From Betaproteobacteria bacterium (GTDB lineage Bacteria > Pseudomonadota > Gammaproteobacteria > Burkholderiales > Gallionellaceae), in NCBI GenBank assembly GCA_028871775.1, contig JAGWMH010000035.1, positions 1 through 11,368 of the forward strand: DNA of 11,368 bases, in the 5' to 3' direction. Shown here piece by piece: positions 1 to 6,996 of this stretch (the first letter of the stretch is position 1; each line of letters starts with the position of its first letter). Position numbers and translations under genes: made by a program. The notes beneath the pieces are model-generated. The model had not been told where the DNA came from and ran no database searches. It was given only the letters and a program-made list of their open reading frames with translations.

Positions 1-1070
1 TCGGCGAACAGCTTGGCGTTTTCCAGCGCGATGGAAATCTGCGCGGTGAAGGCGCGCAGCCGCGATTCGTCTTCGTTGGTAAACGGGCCGCCGCGGCGGT
101 TCAGCACCTGGGTCACGCCTATGGTCTTGCCGTACTTGTTGACAATCGGCACGCACAGGATCGAGCGCGTGAAGAAGCCGGTCTTCTTGTCGAACTCCGG
201 ATTGAAGCGCAGATCGGCGTAGGCATAAGGGATGTTGATGGACTTGCCCGAGGTGAACACCGCGCCCGCGATGCCGAGATGGTTGGGCAGGCGGATCTGC
301 ATCGACTCCAGCCCCTGCCCGACTTCCGACCACAACTGGTTGGTCTTCTCGTCGTTGAGGAACAGCGTGGAGCGTTCGGCATTGAGCATGCGCGTCGCCT
401 CGCCCATCACTTTCTGCAACAGGGAGCCGAGCTTGATGTCGGCGGTGACTTCGGAGACGACATCGATGAATTCCATCTCCTGTTTGTGCACCGCCTTCAT
501 GCGCTCGATGAACTGGGCGCTTTGCAGCGCGAGCGTTCCCTGGCTGGTCATCGCTTCGAGCAGCTGCAGGTCGCGTGCGGTGAATTTGCCCTTGTGCTTG
601 TTGAGCGTCTGCGCGACGCCGATGATCTCGCCCCTCACCGTCTTGATCGGCACGCACAGGATGTTGTGCGTGACGAAGCCGGTCTGCTCGTCGATGGAGC
701 GGTTGAAACGCGGGTCCGAATAGGCGTCATGGATGATCAGCGGCTCGCCGCTGGTAAACACGTGCCCGGCAACCCCGCTGTTGTTGAGTATGCGAATCTC
801 GCGCTGGATGTTGCCTTGGGCGACGCGGGAATATAGTTCGTTGCTGTCCGGATCGTTGAGGAACAGCGAGCCGCGCTCGGCGTTGAGGTGGGCGGTGGTC
901 ATCTCCACCAGGGCGTTGAGCACGCCGTCGAGCGTGTCGAACGCCGCGATCTTGCGCGATACCTCGAGCAGCAACTCGACCATGCGCAGGTGGTTGCGCT
1001 GCTGCGCGCTGTTGTCGGCGGCAACTGGTTTCGGTTTCCCGGACGCGGGGTTGGCGGTCGGCTGTTTCAT
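1..1070 (-). CDS. Tandem-GAF signalling protein, N-terminal part (C-terminus outside window)
   Basis: The frame starts at ATG 1070 and runs off the window, giving 356 residues. Two GAF domains are visible, about residues 45-185 and 215-350, preceded by a short polar leader. Both end in the signature of cyclic-nucleotide-binding GAF domains of phosphodiesterases and cyanobacterial CyaB cyclases (N-K-F-D-E): GAF-A has N157, K158, F163, D167 but Leu in place of the last Glu; GAF-B has N324, R325, F330, D334, E335. The stretches TGFVTHNILCVPI and TGFFTRSILCVPI are typical of this group. It therefore probably senses cAMP or cGMP in the cytosol. By analogy with CyaB the missing C-terminus may be a PAS and/or class III cyclase domain; that is inference, and another output domain is possible. 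The start lies 13 bases after the coiled-coil gene's stop, with a weak GA-rich ribosome site, so the two are probably co-transcribed. Confidence 0.85.
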   Translation of the reverse strand, partial: MKQPTANPASGKPKPVAADNSAQQRNHLRMVELLLEVSRKIAAFDTLDGVLNALVEMTTAHLNAERGSLFLNDPDSNELYSRVAQGNIQREIRILNNSGVAGHVFTSGEPLIIHDAYSDPRFNRSIDEQTGFVTHNILCVPIKTVRGEIIGVAQTLNKHKGKFTARDLQLLEAMTSQGTLALQSAQFIERMKAVHKQEMEFIDVVSEVTADIKLGSLLQKVMGEATRMLNAERSTLFLNDEKTNQLWSEVGQGLESMQIRLPNHLGIAGAVFTSGKSINIPYAYADLRFNPEFDKKTGFFTRSILCVPIVNKYGKTIGVTQVLNRRGGPFTNEDESRLRAFTAQISIALENAKLFA

Positions 1071-1083
1071 TTCTTCGCTGGCT

Positions 1084-1530
1084 TCAGGTTGTGGCTTTGG
1101 CAGACAGTGTCTGGAGTTGCTCGCGCAGCGTGCGGATGGTGCCATGCAACTGGGCAATTTCGGCACTTGCCTCGCTGATTGCCTGATTGACACTGCTGGC
1201 CTTGTCGAGGCGCGCGGCTTCAAGAGCATCGCGCAGTGCGGCACTGGTCGCCTTCAATTGCTGGATCTCGTTATGGCTGGCGGCAATGGCATGCTGCACC
1301 GTCTTGTCACGTTCCACCTGCGCCTTCTCCAGTTCCTCGCGCAGCGCGACCACGGTGGTTTTCAGTTGCGCGATCTCGGTATTCGCAGCCAGCGCCGATT
1401 TGCGCAGGCGCTCGTCCGTTTCCGCGTGCGCAGCCTCCAATTCCTGGCGCAAGGCCAACACCGTGCGCTGGAAATCGCGCAGCTCCGCTTGAGCCAGGAT
1501 CAGTTCGTCGTTGTCTTGCTCTTGCGCCAT
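1084..1530 (-). CDS. Small coiled-coil protein built of 36-residue repeats
   Basis: A 148-residue, almost wholly helical protein with no signal peptide or membrane segment. It consists of three full and one partial repeat of 36 residues: 16-51, 52-87, 88-123 and 124-148. Each begins with E-[LI]-x-x-[LF] and contains A-L-R-x-x-L-E-x-A (T-L-R-x-x-L in the last), followed by a more polar half. I know no family function for it; a cytosolic oligomeric scaffold or spacer is the best structural guess. The ATG has GGTGA (plus-strand 1538-1542) 7 bases upstream, and a TATAAT element lies about 50 bases upstream. It sits directly before the tandem-GAF gene (13 bases), suggesting a shared transcript and perhaps a physical partnership. 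Plus-strand frames across this region are shadows: codon structure and repeat pattern hold only on the minus strand. Confidence 0.8.
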   Translation of the reverse strand: MAQEQDNDELILAQAELRDFQRTVLALRQELEAAHAETDERLRKSALAANTEIAQLKTTVVALREELEKAQVERDKTVQHAIAASHNEIQQLKATSAALRDALEAARLDKASSVNQAISEASAEIAQLHGTIRTLREQLQTLSAKATT

Positions 1531-1537
1531 TCTGGTT

Positions 1538-1587
1538 TCACCGTGTCAGCCGTGCTCGCCCTGCGCCGTCGGCAGTGTCGCATTATA
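1538..1587 (-). promoter_or_regulatory. Candidate promoter -10 box and ribosome site for the coiled-coil/GAF genes
   Basis: In the 86-base gap after the YgfX-like gene, the minus strand carries a perfect TATAAT at 1582-1587. No good -35 hexamer lies at 15-18 bases; the nearest TTG-type match (TTGTTT) is too close, at 13. Transcription would start near 1575, leaving a leader of roughly 45 bases that ends in GGTGA at 1538-1542. A perfect -10 box in GC-rich sequence is suggestive, but the assignment is by eye. Confidence 0.45.
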
Positions 1588-1616
1588 GCGAGGCGCGCAC
1601 AAACAAGACCATCCCG

Positions 1617-2033
1617 CTAACCGCCCCACTTCAGCCAGACCCTCAACTGCCGGAAGGATTCCGCATCCAGAGTGTCCGGCAGGATGACCACGCTGCGCGC
1701 AAAACGTGCACCCTGCGGCAACACGTTCAGCACGGTAAGGAAAGGCGTGACCAGGCTGTCGCGCAACACCCGAACTGCCAACTGTTCGCCGCCGCGTGTG
1801 GTCAGCACCGCCCGCTCATCCTCCAGCATCAGCGCCACACCGGCGGCGGGCGCAGACAGCCATGCATCGCGCCGCAAGTGATGCATCAGGCTGAGCAGCA
1901 GGAGCGAGGCCAGCGCCGCCTTCGCCCAGCCCGGCAGGGCCAATGGAAACAGCACTGCGAGCGTAACGCCATGCGCTGCAATCAGCACGGCCGCGAGGTA
2001 ACGCGAAGGTTGAAGGGTGAATTGCCGCCGCAT
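1617..2033 (-). CDS. YgfX/CptA-like small inner-membrane protein
   Basis: A 138-residue protein with two hydrophobic helices near the N-terminus, about residues 12-32 and 36-52, separated by a short Pro/Gly turn, then a basic HHLRR stretch and a cytosolic domain. The layout (short N-terminus with FTLQPSR, helical hairpin, beta-rich tail ending in LDAESFRQLRVWL) resembles the YgfX/CptA family, whose E. coli member ends in a similar D-x-[ML]-x-x-x-x-x-R-x-L-R pattern. E. coli YgfX has been described as a membrane toxin interacting with FtsZ and MreB and is encoded with SdhE/CptB. No SdhE-like partner is visible here; the gene follows the kinase gene by 31 bases, with GAGG upstream of the ATG. 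A toxin role here is therefore unsupported; a membrane accessory of the signalling operon is equally possible. The family call rests on pattern recognition. Confidence 0.6.
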   Translation of the reverse strand: MRRQFTLQPSRYLAAVLIAAHGVTLAVLFPLALPGWAKAALASLLLLSLMHHLRRDAWLSAPAAGVALMLEDERAVLTTRGGEQLAVRVLRDSLVTPFLTVLNVLPQGARFARSVVILPDTLDAESFRQLRVWLKWGG

Positions 2034-2064
2034 GCCGCCTCGTTCAGAAAGAGCAGCCGCTGAA

Positions 2065-3297
<1,233 letters not shown>

Positions 3298-3315
3298 GGT
3301 TGTTAGCAGGGTGGG

Positions 3316-3720
3316 TTATTTGGCGGGCTTGGGCTTCACGCTACGGAACACCGGGCCCCATACCGGGTGCCCCGCCTCCGCAGGCTTCAGGTCAAAATTC
3401 GGATCAATCTCAAATGCTTTCTTGAACTCGTCACGGCACTGCTTTTCGCGTCCGGAAACACAATGGATAAAAGCCAGATACTTGTATGCGGTAACCTGGT
3501 CGCCCTTGCTGCGCAAACCCATGTCCAGCGAGCCCTGCAGTGCCTCCGTGGAGGATTTGTAATCGCCCTCTTCGTAGCTCTTCACGCCGCTGGAAAGTCT
3601 CTGTTCCGCTGGGCCGGGCTGGAGCAGGCCGCTCACCTTGTCCTTTACCTTTTCCATTGCGCCGCAGGCACTCAACAATAGCGCAGCTGCGGCCAACAGC
3701 GTCATGCGAATACCCGACAT
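3316..3720 (-). CDS. TPR-like lipoprotein, possibly TssQ-type
   Basis: A 134-residue precursor. The N-terminus has a short charged start, a hydrophobic stretch and a lipobox LSAC with Cys19 as the lipid-modified residue; Gly20 at +2 favours outer-membrane sorting. The mature part contains about two TPR-like helical pairs (about 39-72 and 74-109: VKSYEEGDYKSSTEALQ, then KYLAFIHCVSGREKQCRDEF and IDPNFDL), and ends in AGHPVWGPVFRSVK. This layout resembles small lipoproteins annotated as TssQ, type VI secretion associated, in betaproteobacteria; I cannot confirm this, and no type VI genes are in the window. Cys87 and Cys95 might form a disulfide. Start choice is firm: AGGAG lies 6 bases before the ATG and overlaps the TAG stop of the upstream cyclase gene, predicting translational coupling. 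It probably adapts or scaffolds envelope components for the neighbouring kinase. Confidence 0.85.
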   Translation of the reverse strand: MSGIRMTLLAAAALLLSACGAMEKVKDKVSGLLQPGPAEQRLSSGVKSYEEGDYKSSTEALQGSLDMGLRSKGDQVTAYKYLAFIHCVSGREKQCRDEFKKAFEIDPNFDLKPAEAGHPVWGPVFRSVKPKPAK

Positions 3721-3726
3721 TCTGAA

Positions 3727-3732
3727 CTCCTA
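3727..3732 (-). promoter_or_regulatory. Shine-Dalgarno overlapping the upstream stop codon
   Basis: On the minus strand the cyclase gene's stop TAG (3730-3732) is shared with the AGGAG (3727-3731) of the lipoprotein gene, reading TAGGAG, 6 bases before the ATG at 3720. Ribosomes ending the first gene sit on the start site of the next. Confidence 0.8.
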
Positions 3733-4971
3733 ATTGGCAAATTTATGTTTGATCTTTATTTGCTCGCCCGCCTTGACGTGGATGCTCTGGGTATAAACCG
3801 GAAAGGTCGTGTTGCGAATTTCGATTTCGTGTGTTCCCGGCGCCACCTGCAATTCCGCCAAAGGCGGGCTGACACCCTGCATTCTACCATCCAGATAGAT
3901 TTCCCCCCAAGGCGTGACTGCAACACTTACCAGTGCCGGAGGGCCGGGTTCGACCGCAGTGGTTTCCTCCAACGTGCGTGTGGTGGAGATATCCTTGGCG
4001 GCTTTTCCCTGTGCGGCAGGCGCACGCATGGATTTCTCCTGCGCAGGCCGTACAACTTTCGGTTTTTTCTCCTCTACGGTCACGGCTGTTTTTGGCGGTG
4101 TTGCAACTTTTGGCGGTGTCGCAGCAACCTCGGAAGCTGCCCGTGCCACGGCGGGTTCGGCTTGCACCACGGCAGGCGCCGGTGCTTGTGTCACGGCAGG
4201 CGCCGGTGCTTCCGCCACCTGCGGCAAAGGTGCAACAGGACGATACATGATTTTGACGGCCACCACGATCAGCAGCAACAGCGTGCCGGCAAGAGCTGCT
4301 GCAGACAGGGCGCGTTGTTGGCTGGAAGCATTCTGGTATGCAGCACGCGCGGCCTGTATCCACCCGTTTACGCGTTGTGCGGCATTCAAGCCCTTGTCAC
4401 CCGGTTTCTGCTGGGTTGCAGTAACGTCGCCCGGATGGCCGATCGCATAAATCTCATGTTCACGCACGTGCTTGTCGGTACGCGATCCCTGGTAGTGGAA
4501 CATCCCCGTGTAATCCTGGGACAGGCGCGATACCGCATCATAGTAAGAACGCGAAACCAGTACCTGGCTCGGCTCGGCAAATCCCATCACACGCTGCGCC
4601 ACATTGATGCCGTCGCCCACGATGTTGGGCTGGCCATTGATATCCTTGACCAGGCGCACCGGGCCGAGGTTGATCCCCATGCGCACCAGCAATGGCGGAT
4701 CCATGTGCACGCCCTCGCCGAGCAGCTTTTCGCGCAGGATCAGCGCCGCCTTGAGCGCATCCTCAACATCCCCCATGAAGCTGATTGCCGCACCGTCGCC
4801 GGTATCCAGAATGATGCGGTCATTGACCGGCACACCGCGGATAGCGGCCGCCAAAAAGGCGTTGAAGCCATCTTTCAGGGCAACCTGCCCGGAAACCGAC
4901 TTCTTGGAATATTCCACAATGTCCAGGAACAACACACTGCACATTATGGTTTTATTAGCATGCTGTTCCAT
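3730..4971 (-). CDS. Membrane class III nucleotide cyclase homologue with periplasmic PEGA-like domain
   Basis: A 413-residue protein. Residues 7-178 form a class III adenylate/guanylate cyclase domain: metal ligands Asp17 (FLDIVEYS) and Asp59 (TGDGAAISF), and transition-state Asn123 and Arg127 (GINVAQR). The two positions that read the purine, Lys and Asp (or Thr/Ser) in known adenylate cyclases, align with Leu55 and Asn116, so substrate use is uncertain. A single membrane helix lies at about 221-243. Then comes a linker of about 100 residues rich in Pro and Ala, with APAPAV, TPPK and Lys-rich segments like periplasm-spanning linkers of TonB-type proteins. Residues 346-413 are PEGA-like (WGEIYLDGRMQGVSPP, then VAPGTHEIEIRN). 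Expected topology: cytosolic cyclase, periplasmic PEGA. It is the first gene of the operon with the lipoprotein, kinase and YgfX-like genes. The ATG has AGGG about 4 bases upstream. Confidence 0.9.
   Translation of the reverse strand: MEQHANKTIMCSVLFLDIVEYSKKSVSGQVALKDGFNAFLAAAIRGVPVNDRIILDTGDGAAISFMGDVEDALKAALILREKLLGEGVHMDPPLLVRMGINLGPVRLVKDINGQPNIVGDGINVAQRVMGFAEPSQVLVSRSYYDAVSRLSQDYTGMFHYQGSRTDKHVREHEIYAIGHPGDVTATQQKPGDKGLNAAQRVNGWIQAARAAYQNASSQQRALSAAALAGTLLLLIVVAVKIMYRPVAPLPQVAEAPAPAVTQAPAPAVVQAEPAVARAASEVAATPPKVATPPKTAVTVEEKKPKVVRPAQEKSMRAPAAQGKAAKDISTTRTLEETTAVEPGPPALVSVAVTPWGEIYLDGRMQGVSPPLAELQVAPGTHEIEIRNTTFPVYTQSIHVKAGEQIKIKHKFAN
4171..4218 (-). repeat. 24-base tandem repeat in the Pro/Ala linker
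   Basis: Two adjacent nearly identical 24-base units share the plus-strand core ggcaggcgccggtgctt and encode APAPAVTQ and APAPAVVQ in the cyclase linker. Such repeats can vary in number by slippage, which would change linker length without shifting frame. Confidence 0.6.
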
Positions 4972-5004
4972 TCAACCCTGGCCCGATATGTTTTTGCGGC
5001 ATGT

Positions 5005-5010
5005 ATTGTA
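5005..5010 (-). promoter_or_regulatory. Candidate -10 box for the cyclase-lipoprotein-kinase operon
   Basis: The 61-base gap between rluB and the cyclase gene has TACAAT on the minus strand at 5005-5010, about 34 bases before the ATG. I find no good -35 hexamer at 16-18 bases, so an activator may be needed or the call may be wrong. Confidence 0.3.
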
Positions 5011-5032
5011 GCGTTAATAACCGGCTTTAGCT

Positions 5033-5962
5033 TTACTGCGGGGGTGCGCCACGGCGCACCCCCGCCTTGCCGCGCGGTGCAGCAGCGGCAACATTTCTTT
5101 TCCTGTCCTTGCCCGTTGCGCCAGCCTCTTTGTCTTCAGGCCTGTCGGTTTGGCCGCGCCCGGCACGCACAGCGGCGTGTTGCGCAGCGGCAGGCTGCGC
5201 TTCCATGCCGACCCAGTCGAGGATCGCGGTTACTTCGCCCGGGCCGAGCTCGGCCAGCATGCCGCGCTTCAGGCGCGGCGGCAGGTTGACAATGCCGAAG
5301 CGCACGCGCATCAAACGGCTGACCGGCAAGCCCAGCGCCTCGAAGGTGCGGCGCACGACACGGTTGCGCCCTTCCTTCAGCACCAAACGGTACCAGTGAT
5401 TATAACCTTCGCCGCCTTCGTCCATAAGTTTCTCGAACTTCACCGGGCCGTCTTCCAGAGTGATGCCTTCCTTCAGCATCTGCCGCATCTGCTGTTCCGT
5501 CATGCTGCCCTGCACGCGCACCGCGTATTCGCGCTCCACCTCGAAGCGCGGATGCATCAGGCGGTTGGCCAGGTCGCCCGAAGTGGTGAAGATCAGCAGC
5601 CCGCTGGTATTGAAGTCGAGCCGGCCAATGGCAATCCACTTCATGCCGCTCAGCCTGGGCAGCTTGTCGAACACACTGCTGCGCTGCTCCGGGTCGTCGC
5701 GGCTGACGATCTCGCCTTCCTGCTTGTGGTACAGCAAAACGCGCGGCAGGCGTGTGTCCTGCGCCTTGATGCGAATCGGGCGCTTGTTATCGGCACGCAC
5801 CACGTCACCTTCAACCACACGCATCCCCAGCGTCGCCACTTCGCCGTTCACCGTGACCCGCCCGGCAGCAATCCACTCCTCCATCTCGCGCCGCGAACCC
5901 AGGCCCGCCTGTGCCAGCACCTTTTGCAGCCGTTCGCCTTGCTGCTCCTGCTGTTCGTTCAC
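5033..5962 (-). CDS. rluB: 23S rRNA pseudouridine synthase B
   Basis: A 309-residue RsuA/RluB-type pseudouridine synthase; RluB modifies U2605 of 23S rRNA in E. coli. An S4 RNA-binding domain (about 10-57: [20 protein letters not shown]) is followed by the catalytic domain with [11 protein letters not shown] (catalytic Asp116) and [16 protein letters not shown] (196-211). The last 55 residues are a basic, Ala-rich, probably disordered tail. I chose GTG at 5962 because homologues begin just before RLQKVLA, GAGG lies 7 bases upstream, and it overlaps the recR stop as GTGA. The same frame stays open to 6355 inside recR, but the extra 131 residues are an out-of-frame reading of recR. The end of the gene encodes a perfect GC-rich inverted repeat. 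RluB is preferred over the small-subunit enzyme RsuA because of the long tail and recR context. Confidence 0.93.
   Translation of the reverse strand: MNEQQEQQGERLQKVLAQAGLGSRREMEEWIAAGRVTVNGEVATLGMRVVEGDVVRADNKRPIRIKAQDTRLPRVLLYHKQEGEIVSRDDPEQRSSVFDKLPRLSGMKWIAIGRLDFNTSGLLIFTTSGDLANRLMHPRFEVEREYAVRVQGSMTEQQMRQMLKEGITLEDGPVKFEKLMDEGGEGYNHWYRLVLKEGRNRVVRRTFEALGLPVSRLMRVRFGIVNLPPRLKRGMLAELGPGEVTAILDWVGMEAQPAAAQHAAVRAGRGQTDRPEDKEAGATGKDRKRNVAAAAPRGKAGVRRGAPPQ
5038..5065 (-). repeat. Perfect 13-base inverted repeat at the end of rluB
   Basis: Arms gcgggggtgcgcc (5038-5050) and ggcgcacccccgc (5053-5065) are perfect complements separated by 2 bases; a realistic hairpin has 12 pairs and a 4-base loop. 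It lies within the last codons of rluB, before TAA. No U tract follows on the minus strand, so it is not a standard intrinsic terminator, but it could protect the 3' end or aid termination. Confidence 0.7.
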
Positions 5963-6558
5963 TCCATCACCTCGCGCCGTTCCAGCACTGCCTGCGCCAG
6001 CGTGCCGCTGTCTATGTGTTCCAGCTCGCCGCCCACCGGCAGCCCGCGCGCGATGCGCGACACCTTGATGCCCTGCGCGCACAGCAGGGTGGCGATGTAA
6101 TGCGCAGTGGCATCCCCCTCCACGGTGAAGTTGGTGGCGAGAATCACCTCGCACGGCTGCTCCTGCGCGCGCCTGACCAGCCGCTCCAGATGCAGCTCGC
6201 GCGCGCCGATGCCGTCCAGCGGGGACAGCCTGCCCATCAGCACGAAATACATGCCGCGATAGCACTGCGCCTGCTCCATCATCAGCAGGTCCGCCGGCAT
6301 TTCCACCACGCACAACAAGTGCGGGTCGCGCCGCGATGAACGGCACAACACACACACTTCTTCTTCGGAAAAATTATTGCACTTGGCGCAATGCCGGATG
6401 CTTTCCACCGCATGGCCGAGCGATTGCGCCAGCCGCAATGCGCCCGGCTTGTCGCGCTGCAACAGGTGGTAAGCCATGCGCTGCGCGGACTTCGGGCCGA
6501 CCCCGGGCAGGCAGCGCAACGCTTCGATCAGATGTTCCAGGCTGGAAGGTGTATTCAT
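5959..6558 (-). CDS. recR: Recombination mediator protein RecR
   Basis: A 199-residue protein of normal RecR length. It acts with RecO (and RecF) to load RecA on SSB-coated single-stranded DNA at gaps. Visible in order: N-terminal helix-hairpin-helix ([20 protein letters not shown], 14-33); a four-Cys zinc motif (Cys57, 60, 69, 72); a Toprim domain with VVEMPADL (84-91) and the acidic pair in [10 protein letters not shown] (Glu147, Asp149); and the C-terminal [16 protein letters not shown] (168-183). The ATG at 6558 matches family starts; only a weak purine-rich stretch precedes it. It follows ybaB after a 111-base gap holding an inverted repeat, and its last codons overlap the rluB start. 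The dnaX-ybaB-recR order is common in proteobacteria and supports all three calls. Confidence 0.97.
   Translation of the reverse strand: MNTPSSLEHLIEALRCLPGVGPKSAQRMAYHLLQRDKPGALRLAQSLGHAVESIRHCAKCNNFSEEEVCVLCRSSRRDPHLLCVVEMPADLLMMEQAQCYRGMYFVLMGRLSPLDGIGARELHLERLVRRAQEQPCEVILATNFTVEGDATAHYIATLLCAQGIKVSRIARGLPVGGELEHIDSGTLAQAVLERREVME
5970..5973 (-). promoter_or_regulatory. Ribosome site that fixes the rluB start
   Basis: GAGG within the last codons of recR lies 7 bases before the GTG at 5962. With the GTGA overlap it identifies the internal GTG as the rluB start, not an upstream codon inside recR. Confidence 0.7.
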
Positions 6559-6576
6559 AGCTACTAAATCGAATCA

Positions 6577-6648
6577 GCCACAGAGATCACAGAGAGGTTC
6601 GGATTCTGATTTTCTGATTTTCTCTGTGTACTCTGTGTTCTCTGTGGC
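6577..6648. repeat. CACAGAG-type intergenic inverted repeat
   Basis: Between ybaB and recR, left arm 6577-6594 (gccacagagatcacagag) pairs with right arm 6631-6648 (ctctgtgttctctgtggc), matching at 17 of 18 positions. The loop contains a further ctctgtg copy (6622-6628) and two adjacent ctgatttt units (6606-6621). Elements of this CCACAGAG...CACAGAG kind recur in many proteobacterial genomes as dispersed intergenic repeats (recalled, not searched). It would form a long RNA hairpin between ybaB and recR. Open frames across it are not genes. Confidence 0.75.
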
Positions 6649-6669
6649 AAAAGGTTTTTGATTCACCAG

Positions 6670-6996
6670 TTAGAACGGCAAATTCATGCCGGGCGGCAAA
6701 CTCATTCCCGCGGTGAACCCGCTCATCCTTTGCTGCGTCACGGCGGCAGCCTGCTTCACCGCATCGTTCACGGCCGCCACGATCAGGTCTTCCAGCATCT
6801 CCTTGTCGTCGGACAACAGGCTGTCGTCCAGCGAGATGCGGCGCACCTCGTGCGCGCAGGTCATGGTCACCTTCACCATGCCGGAACCAGCCTGCCCCTC
6901 CACCTCGACCGTCGCCAGTTCGGCCTGCGCCTTCTTCATGTTGGCCTGCATCTGCTGCGCCTGCTTCATCAGCCCGCCCAATCCGCCCTTCATCAT
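6670..6996 (-). CDS. ybaB: YbaB/EbfC nucleoid-associated protein
   Basis: A 108-residue protein of the usual YbaB/EbfC length, a small DNA-binding dimer. It has the typical Gly/Met-rich start and long helix ([20 protein letters not shown]), the central strand segment ([29 protein letters not shown]) and the helix [19 protein letters not shown], then a Gly/Met/Pro-rich tail. The first ATG (6996) shares ATGA with the dnaX stop and has AGGAG 8 bases upstream; a second ATG follows at once and could also be used. The overlap implies translational coupling to dnaX, the classic arrangement. Confidence 0.96.
   Translation of the reverse strand: MMKGGLGGLMKQAQQMQANMKKAQAELATVEVEGQAGSGMVKVTMTCAHEVRRISLDDSLLSDDKEMLEDLIVAAVNDAVKQAAAVTQQRMSGFTAGMSLPPGMNLPF

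Noticed and set aside
733..2063. Long plus-strand frames across the GAF, coiled-coil and YgfX-like genes
   Set aside because: They are shadows of GC-rich minus-strand genes; only the minus strand shows GAF motifs and the 36-residue repeats.
5038..5065. Intrinsic terminator after rluB
   Set aside because: The hairpin is strong but no U tract follows on the minus strand and it lies before the stop codon, so I list it only as an inverted repeat.
3745..5289. A 514-codon open frame on the plus strand
   Set aside because: It is antisense to the cyclase gene and part of rluB, is rich in Cys, Arg and His, and shows no domain; the minus strand has clear motifs.
6577..6648. CRISPR-like array from the repeated ctctgtg units
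   Set aside because: Units are 7-10 bases, irregularly spaced and arranged as an inverted repeat; there are no spacers and no cas genes.
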